Shown here piece after piece: positions 19,491 to 28,128 of a stretch of DNA of 38,862 nucleotides. The DNA is taken from positions 1 to 38,862 of the IMG/VR virus record IMGVR_UViG_3300024518_003520; one strand, 5' to 3'. The DNA comes from a virus. How positions within the stretch are numbered: position 1 is the stretch's first letter; each line of letters begins with the position of its first letter. The position numbers and the translations under genes were made by a program. The notes below the pieces were generated by a model, which saw only the letters and a program-made list of their open reading frames with translations, was not told where the DNA came from and ran no database searches.

Positions 19491-19956
19491 CGGCCGCCCC
19501 CCCCGTGATCATGGAGAAATACGTACGCTCCGGGACGATGCCGATCTCAACGGCCGTCGCCGTGAAACTCGGCATGACGTCGAGGAAGTGGATCACATCG
19601 CCAGCGGCGAACGACCAGCTCGGCATCTCATCCCAGCCGATGCGCAGGAACATCGGAAGCGCCAACGGGAGTTCCATATCCTGCTGATGCTCTCGCCAGA
19701 TCAAGGTACGGTATATCTGAGACTTGACCCAGTCGCCAGTCGCGGAATCCACGTGCTCGTTTTCGGCCACAGACTCCCGGTAAAGTTCCACCACGTGCGG
19801 GTCGTCGTTCTCATCGATGGACGTCCGGACGTAGGCCAGCATGAATGGCGTATCCCACGTCACGCGCAGCTCGAGGATCTGGCCGGCGTTCACAGCCTGC
19901 GCCCGCTTGATCCAGTCGCCAGTCGGCTTAACGGCCTCGGCGAAAATGCCCGCCAT
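19483..19956 (-). CDS. tail-associated protein, 157 aa
   Basis: Not recognised by family. It has beta-rich segments (GQILELRVTWDTPFMLAYVRTS, YRTLIWREHQQDMELPLALPMFLRIGWDEMP) typical of phage tip or fibre-linked structural proteins. AAAGGGGACAGC precedes the ATG. It is coupled to the tail fibre gene by an eight-base overlap, suggesting an adaptor or assembly partner. Confidence 0.55.
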   Translation of the reverse strand: MAGIFAEAVKPTGDWIKRAQAVNAGQILELRVTWDTPFMLAYVRTSIDENDDPHVVELYRESVAENEHVDSATGDWVKSQIYRTLIWREHQQDMELPLALPMFLRIGWDEMPSWSFAAGDVIHFLDVMPSFTATAVEIGIVPERTYFSMITGGAADA

Positions 19957-19968
19957 GCTGTCCCCTTT

Positions 19969-20871
19969 CTACGCTGCGCGAATCGCCTCTGCCTGCATGC
20001 TGTCCGGCGTCAGCCAAACCGTACCGCCCAGGTTGTTGTCCGTGCCGAACGTAACGAGGTTCGGGTCCGCGATCACAATGGAGCCCGGGAATCGGTTGAT
20101 TGTGGTGATCGTCTTGGCGACCGGAGTCATGCCGAGATCCAGCACCGCACCACCATACACATTCACGAGCGTAGCCGTGCCCAGGTCGGTACCGCTGGAG
20201 TAGACGCACGTACCGCCGTACAGGTGCAGCGTATCGATCTGCTCTTCGTCCTGGAACATGCGCCCCGAATGCATGTGAACGACACTGATCCGGCCCGTGG
20301 AGAACACGGTACCCGCCTGCACGGTCAGATCCGTTACCATCACGGCGGTGGTAGCGCCGCTCTTCGCGTGGATCGTGAGCCGCGCACCTTCAGCGCCTAG
20401 CCCCGTGGTGTTCGTGATCTCGACGAGCGCCGGAACCGATACCGTACCCAGGGTCGCCGCAAGCTCGACGTGCCCCGACAGGACGGAAATCTTTTCGATC
20501 CGGTCGCCGTCCAGATGCGCGGCCATGTTCATGTTGGGGCTGTCGACGATCACCTCGTCGGTAAACTCCGTCGGGTTTCCGCCGTCGTCGTAATCCGACT
20601 TGAAGTACATCGAACCGCTACCCGCGTGATGCACCCGCGCCGCATCGATGCGCAACGGTGATGCCAGCGACGCCACCATCCCCGGGTAGTGCCGGTCCGT
20701 CCGAAGCAAGTCAAGCTTGACGTCGGTCTCCGTCGAGCCCAGCACCGACTGAGTATTAGCCGCCCGAAACTTGGCTTCGTTGGTATCGACGGGCGCCGCT
20801 CCCAACGTCCAGTTCCCGGCCGAATTCCAAACGCCCGGCGCCGCCCCAACCCACAGTGTTTCCGCACCCAT
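19969..20871 (-). CDS. beta-repeat virion surface protein, 300 aa
   Basis: The N-terminal LWVGAAPGVWNSAGNWTLGAAPVDTNEAKF has the W-G-NW-G-P pattern of autotransporter-like/extracellular beta-strand modules. The rest alternates short strands (VHHAGSGSMYFKSD, LHLYGGTCVYSSGTDLGTATLVNVYGGAVLDLG), consistent with a beta-helix. It is probably a tail-tip or fibre protein. AAAGGATCATGCG precedes the ATG. An 80-bp gap separates it from the upstream gene. Confidence 0.6.
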   Translation of the reverse strand: MGAETLWVGAAPGVWNSAGNWTLGAAPVDTNEAKFRAANTQSVLGSTETDVKLDLLRTDRHYPGMVASLASPLRIDAARVHHAGSGSMYFKSDYDDGGNPTEFTDEVIVDSPNMNMAAHLDGDRIEKISVLSGHVELAATLGTVSVPALVEITNTTGLGAEGARLTIHAKSGATTAVMVTDLTVQAGTVFSTGRISVVHMHSGRMFQDEEQIDTLHLYGGTCVYSSGTDLGTATLVNVYGGAVLDLGMTPVAKTITTINRFPGSIVIADPNLVTFGTDNNLGGTVWLTPDSMQAEAIRAA

Positions 20872-20951
20872 CGCATGATCCTTTCACTTGCCGTCGCGTT
20901 GCCTGGCGAGGCGCTGTCAACGACAGTACCACCCTAACCCCGCCGACGCAA

Positions 20952-22349
20952 TTATCGTGCGCCGCGGCCTATCGCGTTCCACGGACAATCCGGTGCCGGG
21001 TGCGCCGCGCGGCGCAACGTCCTGGCGAACAGCCCGCCGCATCGCGCTCCGCGGTCGCACAGGTATCGGCAGTTCGTTTCTGCGGGCATCCAGCGGGGGC
21101 ACTGCTCGCACAGCGCCAGGCGGGCGGCCACGAGCTGTGCTATCCGCGGGTCCTCGACCGGCTCGGGCTGGTTCGACGGGTCCTCCCGTTGCCGTTGCCA
21201 CGCCTCAAACGAGGCTTGCACCTGCGCTTCAGTCCGGTTAAAGGACCGGCGCCGCTCCGCCCACCGAGCCAACCGCGTCCGACCGCCCTCGCCGAGCTGA
21301 TCCAGATAGTCGTCCTCGCCGCGCGCCAGGATAGACGCGTTCGGCGGTCTCCCTCGCGTCGGCTCCACCGGCGGCAGCTTGGTCGCGCCCGGGGCGCGGG
21401 GCGGCGGTGGCGGCGGAACGGCCGGCGACGTCCGAACCACGGCAGCGTCCGGGCACGCCATGTGCGAGACATACCCAGCCGTCGCGCCCATAGACGGTAG
21501 CGCGCAGCCGCCTGGGAAGCCGCTCGGCTGGTGGTATGCATACAACGGGCACGCACCGCCCAAACTCGACAGACTCGCTGCGTCTAATTGGATGAACAGC
21601 CCATTCACAGTGCCCTCACAGCTCGGCGCCGCGGAGACAATCGGCCTGCCCTGAACCCTCCCCCCCATGACCGCCCAGCATGTACACTCACAATTCTCGC
21701 CGGGGTTGCACGGCGCTGGCGCTATCTCCCCTTGGACCGAAACGCTTACGTCCGTCGGGCCACCCCATTCGGTCGTCTGGTATGCAAGGTTGAAAACCTC
21801 ACTACTGTAGTTCGTGTTCAGATGGAACCCCATCGGCTGGATGTCCATCGTACGCACAGTCGCGGCGCCGCAAAGTCGATGGAAGTTCGTCCGTGCGAAT
21901 GTCGCGCAGTAGCCGAAGGTCGGCGCCAGGTAGACGGCAGTGCACCAGTAGGAGCACCTCGCGCCTGTCGGATCGATTGGCTGGATCGTGTGGAAGCGTT
22001 CGGTCGTGGTGTAGAACTCTTCCGGGTCGCCCTGCGGGTACTGATCGTCGATGTGGATAACCCAGTGGTCGAATATGGCGACGGTTCCAGTGTAGGACGA
22101 CGTGATACTTGACCCGGCACGTATGCCGACCGGATCCCCGCGCTCGAACCGCGTCCACGCCATCGACCCACCGGACGGCTGTCCCACCTCACAGTGGGGC
22201 GTTGTGAAGCCTAGGTTCAGATTGGTGTTGTAAAACCACCCATTGTACCCCTGCACCTGGATCTCCAGGGTGACCTTGCACGGGCATTCCTCCACCTCGG
22301 GAACACAGCAGCACAGCAGCTTGGCGGCGGATCCCAGCGCCTGCGTCAT
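20952..22349 (-). CDS. Cys-rich tail protein, 465 aa, with C-terminal zinc- or Fe-S-like module
   Basis: The ATG at 22349 overlaps the upstream stop (ATGA). The N-terminal 40 residues contain LCCCVPEVEECPC, and the middle is a beta-rich virion-like domain with many scattered Cys. A Pro-rich hinge (VPPPPPPRAP) leads to a helical segment and a final C-x2-C...C-x3-C...C...DCPW cluster (LCEQCPRWMPAETNCRYLCDRGARC). It could bind metal at the tail tip. Such Cys density is unusual for a virion protein. Confidence 0.6.
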   Translation of the reverse strand: MTQALGSAAKLLCCCVPEVEECPCKVTLEIQVQGYNGWFYNTNLNLGFTTPHCEVGQPSGGSMAWTRFERGDPVGIRAGSSITSSYTGTVAIFDHWVIHIDDQYPQGDPEEFYTTTERFHTIQPIDPTGARCSYWCTAVYLAPTFGYCATFARTNFHRLCGAATVRTMDIQPMGFHLNTNYSSEVFNLAYQTTEWGGPTDVSVSVQGEIAPAPCNPGENCECTCWAVMGGRVQGRPIVSAAPSCEGTVNGLFIQLDAASLSSLGGACPLYAYHQPSGFPGGCALPSMGATAGYVSHMACPDAAVVRTSPAVPPPPPPRAPGATKLPPVEPTRGRPPNASILARGEDDYLDQLGEGGRTRLARWAERRRSFNRTEAQVQASFEAWQRQREDPSNQPEPVEDPRIAQLVAARLALCEQCPRWMPAETNCRYLCDRGARCGGLFARTLRRAAHPAPDCPWNAIGRGAR

Positions 22350-22921
22350 GGCCCACCCCCGCAGTCGGTGGTTTGCGTGAACGCCGGACCGTTCACCCCA
22401 ACCCATTCGCCCTCGGTCGGACAGCCATCCTCATCGCAGTCCGTCGGCAAGTACGCGCTCAGCATGACGCGCTGCGCCGGGTAGGATGTGAACGCGTATC
22501 GGGTCGCGCCACTTTGCACGAATTCGTGTACGAGCGCATACCGCTTGGACGTCGGTACCACCACGCCGCCCACGTCGTGCCAGATCGCGTGGAGCTGACC
22601 GCCCAGCTCGTCCAGGTTGTGCGCCGTGACCCAGCGTCCGCCCTCGAGCGGAGCCGCGTCGGACCACGACTCGCCCGCCGCTGGCAACGCCAGCTCCCGG
22701 ACCCAATACTGTTCGGTGGTGTAGTCGGCGTCACCTTCGTCCGGCCCGCTCCGCACGATCTCCGCGACGAACATCGAGGCGCTAGGCGTGTCGTCGGCCG
22801 GCAGTGCGGCTGTCCGGCGTGGCCGGCCGCGATTGTCGATCGGCTTGTTTTCGACCTCGCGAACCGCGTTGATGATCCGCCCAGCGCCCTCGCGGTTGAA
22901 TGTCACGGACTCGGACGCCAT
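22346..22921 (-). CDS. tail-associated protein, 191 aa
   Basis: The ATG at 22921 shares a base with the upstream TAA, which excludes the longer frame. It has an initial helix (REGAGRIINAVREVENKPIDNRGRPRR), then SMFVAEIVRSGPDEGDADYTTEQYWVREL and other strands resembling oligosaccharide-binding-type virion modules found in phage fibres. The end is Cys/acid-rich (TDCDEDGCPTEGEW). Role inferred from position only. Confidence 0.55.
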   Translation of the reverse strand: MASESVTFNREGAGRIINAVREVENKPIDNRGRPRRTAALPADDTPSASMFVAEIVRSGPDEGDADYTTEQYWVRELALPAAGESWSDAAPLEGGRWVTAHNLDELGGQLHAIWHDVGGVVVPTSKRYALVHEFVQSGATRYAFTSYPAQRVMLSAYLPTDCDEDGCPTEGEWVGVNGPAFTQTTDCGGGP

Positions 22922-23922
22922 TACGTTGGGATCCTCAGCAGGCCGAACGGCAGCGAGACGTACGGCTTGAACAGCGTATCGGCGGCATCGGCCCCCGGCT
23001 CGACTTGCTTCCCGGCCAGGTCGAGCGGCATCGGGATCTGCGAGCGGATCATTTTCGGATCGGTGTTTGCCGGCGGGTCTTTCCATACCGGGCGCCACAC
23101 ACCGTTCTCGTCCAGCGTCGTGTCCTGCACCATGACGGCCGTCCGGACACCGTCGACCAACTGCGTCAGGCTGAAGCTTGCCAGCACGAGGTCATGCGGG
23201 CCAGCATCGCCCAGCGGGACGAATGGGTTGCCACCCATCAGCATTGTCAGGCCTATGCTGACGTAAGGCCTCGACCAATCAAGTTCGTTGTTGAGCGTCC
23301 ACCCCGTGATCTTCGCCCGCCGCGCGCCAACCACATACCCCAGCATCCCCTTGCATGTGAACGGTTCCGAGTTTATCGCGCTGGCGTAATTGGCCATGAT
23401 CTGCGGATTGTATGTCCAGCTATTCCATGACACGGAAAGCTGAGTCATGTTGTAATCGACGGCGGGCGCCGGGTCGTATTCTACGCCCGCCGTATTAAGA
23501 ACGCGTTTTCCCTCGGCATCGTAGACTATCTCTCGGGTCATGCCGATCGTAGTCCAGCTCCAGCGTGGAGTCTTCGCGAGCGGACTGATAGGCGCATTAC
23601 CCCCTGCGATCGCCGCGTAGGACACGGTGACCAGATGATTGGTCATGGACGAGCCGTCCGGCTTGGCGTCCTTCGCGCGGACGGTCAGGTAGTCGTCGGT
23701 ACCCGCACCCGGTCCGATACCACCTTCGTCCGGAGTATACCTCTCGGACAACGACGGTATCCGCACGCCGGTAGTCGGGTCGACCGCCTCGGTCAGCACC
23801 GCGCCCTCATCCTGCGGATCGTCCGTCAACACTCGCCAGACGCGGACAGCCGTCAGATTGCCGTCGGAATCCGTGTGATAGCCGCGGCCCTTGTTCTCTC
23901 TGAGCACCTGCAGGACAGCCAT
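22921..23922 (-). CDS. tail tip/baseplate protein, 333 aa
   Basis: AAGGGGGGTGCG precedes the ATG. The protein has no membrane segments and is mixed alpha/beta, with NHLVTVSYAAIAGGN, PRWSWTTIGMTREIVYD, LNTAGVEYDPAPAVDYNMTQLSVSWNSW and a long strand-rich end. Immediately downstream of the tape measure gene this is the place of the distal-tail or hub protein. The sequence does not let me say which. Confidence 0.55.
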   Translation of the reverse strand: MAVLQVLRENKGRGYHTDSDGNLTAVRVWRVLTDDPQDEGAVLTEAVDPTTGVRIPSLSERYTPDEGGIGPGAGTDDYLTVRAKDAKPDGSSMTNHLVTVSYAAIAGGNAPISPLAKTPRWSWTTIGMTREIVYDAEGKRVLNTAGVEYDPAPAVDYNMTQLSVSWNSWTYNPQIMANYASAINSEPFTCKGMLGYVVGARRAKITGWTLNNELDWSRPYVSIGLTMLMGGNPFVPLGDAGPHDLVLASFSLTQLVDGVRTAVMVQDTTLDENGVWRPVWKDPPANTDPKMIRSQIPMPLDLAGKQVEPGADAADTLFKPYVSLPFGLLRIPT

Positions 23923-23932
23923 CGCACCCCCC

Positions 23933-25474
23933 TTAGAACGTCATAACGATCGGCAGCGCCGTCTGTAAGTCTTGGCTCAGTTGCGTGATGGCCTGGCTTG
24001 TCGATCCGGTGTTCGTCACAATCGAGCCCAACAGCTTCTGTGTGTTGCGCCCCTGGTTGGCCGCGGCGAATGCCGCACGCTTGGCTTCCGCGGATCCGCT
24101 CACGAGCAACGGCGCGAAGGCACCGGCCTTGAAGCTATCCGATAGTGCCTTGCCGACGCCGCCGATTGTTGTGGACTGTACAGCATCGGAGAGCGTCGCA
24201 GCAGCCTCGGCCGCCGCTTGCGCCCTGTCCCGGACTTCCGCAATCCAGGCCAAGGCCCTGTCACCGAAAGACGCCTGTGCGTCGAAGTTCTTCAACTCGT
24301 CTAATATGCCTTTCGTGAAGCCGACGAAATCACTCAATGCCACCCGCGCGGCGCCAGCATAGACATCTCTTCCACTCGCGATGGACGCTCGCAGCGCCGC
24401 TTCAGTGGTCCGGCTTAGCTGTAGAAACCTTGCCACCGTGTTAGACGGGTCGAGCACGGCCAACGGCGTTAATGTCTGCCGGAGCTTCGTGATCTTTGAC
24501 AGCAACATATTCCCGAACTTCGCAAGCTGATTGACCAGCCAGCTCACAAGCTCGACCACCTGCAGCTTCATCCACTTGATCAAGCCGAGCACCAATTGCC
24601 GCACCTGAATGAAGATCCGTAGCCCTTGCTGGAAGGCGTCCGCCACCCGTGCGACAATGAGGACCACGGTTTCAAGGGCACGTCGGATCTTGGCCGCAGA
24701 CCCCTCACCCTCAACACCCCACGCAATCATCCGTTTATTTGACTCAATGAGGAACGGCGTCACGAACAGCGCGATTTCATTTCCGATGCCCCGGAATATC
24801 TCGCCGACCCTAAGTAGCGAGTCATTCAACATCTCGAGCTTTTTGGTCTCGATCCTCGTCAGCGCCGTGCCCATCAGCAAGGCTTCGCGCTTGGTCTCTG
24901 CGAACGCCTTCGAGCCGGCTGTCATGGTGTTGATTACCTTGACGCCACCCGTGTCAAAGAGCTTCATGGCCAGCCGAACCTTATCGGCCTGCAGCCCCAC
25001 GGCCTTGATCGCGTCCGCGATCTTGAGGAACGCGGCTTCAGTGCCAAGCGCGTTCAGCTCCACCGGATCTAGTTTTAGCTCTTTGAACGCTGCTACGGCC
25101 TCGCCGGTTCCTACGGCCGCAGCTGAGGTCCGGCGCACGAACCGCTGCAGCGCCATGTCGAACGTCTTTACCTCGACGCCGCTTAGCCGTGCTTGCAGAT
25201 GGAAGCCGGCCAGCGCTTCGGTAGACAATCCAAGCAAATCGGCAGTCTTACCGAGCGCGTCGTTGATCTTGAGCGATTGCCGGACCATGAGCGCCATGGC
25301 CCCGATAGCCGCGGCACCCAGTGCAACGCCCCATTTCGCGACGCGCACCGATAGGCCCTTGATGCGGGTGGCGAACTTCGTCACTTGCTTGACGGCCCGC
25401 TGCATCTTCTTCTGGAAGGCCTTGACCTGCGCGGACAGGATGATTGTGATCTTGCCGGTGCGCTTCTTACCCAT
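23933..25474 (-). CDS. tape measure protein, 513 aa
   Basis: It has a basic N-terminus with a long amphipathic helix (VKAFQKKMQRAVKQVTKFATRIKGL), a membrane-like helix (WGVALGAAAIGAMALMV), then the motif INDALGKTADLLGLSTEALAGFHLQARLSGV typical of phage tape measure proteins. A hydrophobic central region and a helical C-terminus follow. At 513 residues it is short for the family, predicting a short tail (about 75-80 nm at 1.5 angstrom per residue). It follows the chaperone pair with an eight-base overlap, the normal order. Confidence 0.85.
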   Translation of the reverse strand: MGKKRTGKITIILSAQVKAFQKKMQRAVKQVTKFATRIKGLSVRVAKWGVALGAAAIGAMALMVRQSLKINDALGKTADLLGLSTEALAGFHLQARLSGVEVKTFDMALQRFVRRTSAAAVGTGEAVAAFKELKLDPVELNALGTEAAFLKIADAIKAVGLQADKVRLAMKLFDTGGVKVINTMTAGSKAFAETKREALLMGTALTRIETKKLEMLNDSLLRVGEIFRGIGNEIALFVTPFLIESNKRMIAWGVEGEGSAAKIRRALETVVLIVARVADAFQQGLRIFIQVRQLVLGLIKWMKLQVVELVSWLVNQLAKFGNMLLSKITKLRQTLTPLAVLDPSNTVARFLQLSRTTEAALRASIASGRDVYAGAARVALSDFVGFTKGILDELKNFDAQASFGDRALAWIAEVRDRAQAAAEAAATLSDAVQSTTIGGVGKALSDSFKAGAFAPLLVSGSAEAKRAAFAAANQGRNTQKLLGSIVTNTGSTSQAITQLSQDLQTALPIVMTF

Positions 25475-25835
25475 GGCGCGGCGACCTCTTCCGCCGATTG
25501 GCGTACATGTCCAACGTCATTTTCGCAGCCATCCAGCCAGCATCATCATCGCCCACGTTCCGCTTCTCGGTCACGCGATCTCGGGCCGCATCCCAGTCAA
25601 GCACGACACCGTCGTCCGAAAGCTTCGTCGGGTTCTTGGGATCGCCGAACGCGTTGCAGATCGTCGCCACGATATGCCCCGTGTTCACGTCCATCCGGTG
25701 CCCGCCGATCGGTTCCAGCGCCGCGAATTCGCACCAGTCCAAAAACTCCCGCATCATCATTTCCACCTTGAGACGTCGGACCGTTATCCCAAGGTGACCC
25801 GCCACCCGGTGCATCATTATCCGCAGTGGCGTCAT
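25467..25835 (-). CDS. tail assembly chaperone, T-part (gpGT-like extension)
   Basis: This 122-residue frame carries the gpT-type signature MMMREFLDWCEFAALEPIGGHRMDVNTGHIVATICNAFG...TKLSDD. In lambda-like phages this part is made only as a G-T fusion by -1 frameshifting and links the tail tube protein to the tape measure. Here the -1 frame after the slippery site enters this frame one codon before its ATG, so it can be made as a 268-residue fusion, and the ATG may allow separate synthesis as well. Confidence 0.8.
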   Translation of the reverse strand: MTPLRIMMHRVAGHLGITVRRLKVEMMMREFLDWCEFAALEPIGGHRMDVNTGHIVATICNAFGDPKNPTKLSDDGVVLDWDAARDRVTEKRNVGDDDAGWMAAKMTLDMYANRRKRSPRHG

Positions 25836-25844
25836 TCGTTTTTT
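25801..25844 (-). promoter_or_regulatory. programmed -1 frameshift signal (A_AAA_AAC slippery site plus stem-loop)
   Basis: On the coding strand the zero frame reads CCA-AAA-AAC-GAA-TGA, containing the canonical heptamer A_AAA_AAC (25844-25838). Seven bases downstream GCCAC (25830-25826) pairs with GTGGC (25805-25801), with an inner CGG/CCG stem and an 11-base loop. After a -1 slip the next codons are CGA-ATG-ACG, entering the gpT-like frame. All three standard parts (heptamer, 5-9 base spacer, stimulatory stem) are present. Confidence 0.85.
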
Positions 25845-26272
25845 GGGGCCTCCGGTTCCTCCGGGTTCTCCGGTTCCACTGCTTCCGGCTTGTAACGCAG
25901 CGAGACAGGCCCCGGGACTTCGTCGTTTCCTAAGCCGCTCAGTTCGAGCGCTGTGGTCATAATGCGGTGCATGACGATCCAGCTCCGCTTCCGCAGCGCG
26001 GCCATGTCCTTCCGGTCGAAGAGCGGGGTGCCGTCCTCATTGACGACACAGCACCGGACCACGTGCTCAATGGCCCCGTTGCTCGAGCCGCTCTTATCGC
26101 GGCCGACGATCGCCGCCATATCCTGGCATTCGCCAACCGACAGACCCCGCACCCAGCAGCCGCCGTCCTGGCCCCACTCTGGCGTGGGCACCCACTCGCG
26201 CTCCAGGTCGTCCGATGTAATGATCTCAGCCGCCGACAGGCACCGGCGGGTCGTTCCGTTCCCGTTTTCCAT
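25832..26272 (-). CDS. tail assembly chaperone, G-part
   Basis: This 146-residue protein starts after AGGAGAAGCGA. It reads LSVGECQDMAAIVGRDK, VVRCCVVNEDGTPLFDRKDMAALRKRSWIVMHRIMTTALELSGL, then a Pro/Glu-rich tail ending EAPKNE. This matches tail assembly chaperones of the gpG/gp24 type: 'vxxCvvdedGkplF-xxDxxxLxxkswxxlxrixxxaLelsgl'. It lies between the tail tube and tape measure genes and is joined to the gpT-like frame by the frameshift site at its 3' end. Confidence 0.85.
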   Translation of the reverse strand: MENGNGTTRRCLSAAEIITSDDLEREWVPTPEWGQDGGCWVRGLSVGECQDMAAIVGRDKSGSSNGAIEHVVRCCVVNEDGTPLFDRKDMAALRKRSWIVMHRIMTTALELSGLGNDEVPGPVSLRYKPEAVEPENPEEPEAPKNE

Positions 26273-26290
26273 TCGCTTCTCCTGCGATTG

Positions 26291-26710
26291 TTACGCGCTG
26301 CCAGCGGTATGCACCCAGACCCCGCTGAGTTTCCAGGTGAGCCGCCACTTGAGCACGCCCACGTTAATGATCCACTGAAGACCGGACAGGAATCCGTCGC
26401 CCACTTCCTTCGCCGCCGTCGACTCGCCAGTCTTTAGCGGGTACGTCAACGTCAGGACCTCAACAGGCAAGGAAATCGGCGGCTGAACCGCCGCATCCGG
26501 ATCGGCGTACCCCTCGGCCGTGATCGTCCCGGGATCGATCACGTGCGGCAGGAACTCCTTTGCGTGCTGCGTGCCGGTGATCGCCGTACCGTTGAGCTTC
26601 GTAACCTCGTCGTATTCCCGGTTGGGGCCGTCGCGTGTCCCGCTCTCCGCGTCAAACACAAATGCGCTGTCGGCACCCGTGACGTTGAAACCGAAACCAG
26701 TTGTTGCCAT
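26291..26710 (-). CDS. tail-tube-like protein 2, 139 aa
   Basis: It has the layout FGFNVTGADSAFVFD, HAKEFLPHVIDPGTITAEGYADPDAAVQPPISLPVEVLTLTYPL, LKWRLTWKLSGVWV, comparable to a gpV-like tube fold and to the upstream gene (EF-P--DGG-LT pattern). AGGTAACGAG precedes the ATG. It may be a second tube subunit or a tube-capping/initiator paralogue. Confidence 0.6.
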   Translation of the reverse strand: MATTGFGFNVTGADSAFVFDAESGTRDGPNREYDEVTKLNGTAITGTQHAKEFLPHVIDPGTITAEGYADPDAAVQPPISLPVEVLTLTYPLKTGESTAAKEVGDGFLSGLQWIINVGVLKWRLTWKLSGVWVHTAGSA

Positions 26711-26725
26711 CTCGTTACCTTTCGT

Positions 26726-27112
26726 CTATGGGTCGATTTCCCAGTCAAGCGTAGCCTTGAACGTCATTTCGGTGTCCATCCGACCCTGCTCGAAGTTGGT
26801 CGTATTCCCGACGTTGAAGATGGTGCACACGTAGGTCGTCGAGTCCGGGAATAGGATCGTAGCCGGCTGGGGAACTTCCGCGATCGGCGGCGGGTCCGAC
26901 GTGTCCAGGATCGAGGTCAACGTCAGTTCGCCGCCGTCCATCGGGCCGGGGACAAACTCCTTCCAGATCACTCCAGACGCGTCGACCGGCGAATCCAGGT
27001 GCGTCACGTCCACCGCCTCTCGCGTAATGTCGCCGATGTTCATCACGACAACCGGGCTGTCCCACGCGCTCCCGGCAATCGACAAGGTTGCCTTTGATCC
27101 GATCCCAGCCAT
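26726..27112 (-). CDS. major tail tube protein
   Basis: This 128-residue protein reads GIGSKATLSIAG, VVVMNIGDITREAVDVTHLDSP, WKEFVPGPMDGGELTLTSILD, TIFNVGNTTNFEQGRMDTEMTFKATLDW. This is the standard order of siphophage tail tube proteins ('idvThldS...EFipGl-DgGeLt'). AAAGGATACTTTT precedes the ATG. It lies directly after the tail terminator gene. Confidence 0.8.
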   Translation of the reverse strand: MAGIGSKATLSIAGSAWDSPVVVMNIGDITREAVDVTHLDSPVDASGVIWKEFVPGPMDGGELTLTSILDTSDPPPIAEVPQPATILFPDSTTYVCTIFNVGNTTNFEQGRMDTEMTFKATLDWEIDP

Positions 27113-27125
27113 AAAAGTATCCTTT

Positions 27126-27575
27126 CTACGCAGTCGCTATCTGCTCGTCAAAAGCAACCTCGTATGTTTGCGTCAAGGCCCACGCCCGGAATTGCGATTC
27201 CCCTGTCGGCCCGATGTATCGCTCTTCTTCCGGTTCGTCACCGCCGTGGGGCAAGATTCGAATGCAGTGCACCCAAACCTCACCGATCTGTCCCATCTTG
27301 TGATCAAGCCCCATGCGCACTTGGTCCGCGAATTGGCGCACCAGTGCGTACTCGCTGTGATAGCTCGTCACTTCGACGGGCCGCTGTACAAGCGCGATGA
27401 TCGTATTGAGCGCCGCGTTCCGCAGATCCGGGCCGGCGCGATATGTGATCGCCGGCAGTTTCCAATGCTGCAGCAAGCTCGCCGGTCTGATCCGGTGAGC
27501 ACCTTGCGGGTCAAGGATGCGCGGACCTATCCACGGGTTCTCGGTCAGTAGCTTGACTATTGCCGACTCGCCCAT
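27126..27575 (-). CDS. tail completion/terminator protein (DUF3168-like)
   Basis: The 149-residue protein reads IVKLLTENPWIGPRILDPQGAHRIRPASLLQHWKLPAITYRAGP, then TSYHSEYALVRQFADQVRMGL, and ends RFRAWALTQTYEVAFDEQ-like strands. This matches DUF3168-type tail terminators that cap the tail tube. The ATG at 27575 follows the upstream stop by one base, excluding the longer frame. Confidence 0.7.
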   Translation of the reverse strand: MGESAIVKLLTENPWIGPRILDPQGAHRIRPASLLQHWKLPAITYRAGPDLRNAALNTIIALVQRPVEVTSYHSEYALVRQFADQVRMGLDHKMGQIGEVWVHCIRILPHGGDEPEEERYIGPTGESQFRAWALTQTYEVAFDEQIATA

Positions 27576-27576
27576 A

Positions 27577-28128
27577 TCAAAACGCGTCCAGTAGTCCGTC
27601 GAGGATCTCGGACATTGCGATGTCCATAGTCGCATCTGCCTTCGCTTCGAACGCCGGATTCCCGAACGGCAGCACCGGCATGATACCCGTGGACCGCAGG
27701 CCAGTGCCCTCGGCACCGGCATCCGGCGGACGCTCGCCCGCGCGAACGGCCCGGCGAACAGCAAGACGGAAGTCTTCGCCCTCGGCGCGCCGGACCTTCC
27801 TCTCCTTCTCACTGGCACCGAGCCGCGCGCGGAACCGAGGCTCCGTGCCTTCGTCGACCAGATGCTGGTGCGGCGCCTTGTTGTGAAGCGGGCCGATCGC
27901 CTTGATGAACCCGCCGGAGACAGTCCGGCTGACGCGGCGCACGCTTGTCCGCAGGTCACCCTCCTGCTTCTTGCTAACCTGGCGGATCTGCTTCCGCATC
28001 TCGCGGGCGAGCGGCAGCGATGCCAGGTTGATCGCGCGTCGCACGATCTGCCGCTGTTTGGAACCGGGCAGCCGCTCGAGGCGCCGCCGCACGCGGTCCG
28101 CGCCCTTGATGATTAGCTGTGTTTCCAT
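27577..28128 (-). CDS. HK97 gp10-like head-tail/neck protein
   Basis: The 183-residue protein starts METQLIIKGADRVRRRLERLPGSKQRQIVRRAINLASLPLAREMRKQI. It shows the basic helical start and the KAPHQHLVDEGTEPR turn of the HK97 gp10 family, and ends with a hydrophobic helix (MDIAMSEILDGLLDAF). The ATG shares a base with the upstream TGA. It joins the adaptor and tail terminator. Confidence 0.8.
   Translation of the reverse strand: METQLIIKGADRVRRRLERLPGSKQRQIVRRAINLASLPLAREMRKQIRQVSKKQEGDLRTSVRRVSRTVSGGFIKAIGPLHNKAPHQHLVDEGTEPRFRARLGASEKERKVRRAEGEDFRLAVRRAVRAGERPPDAGAEGTGLRSTGIMPVLPFGNPAFEAKADATMDIAMSEILDGLLDAF

Noticed and set aside
21802-22192. Alternative minus-strand frames inside the Cys-rich tail protein gene
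   Set aside because: Compositionally they look like shifted-frame noise (Arg, Pro, Thr), and no coupling to neighbours is seen.
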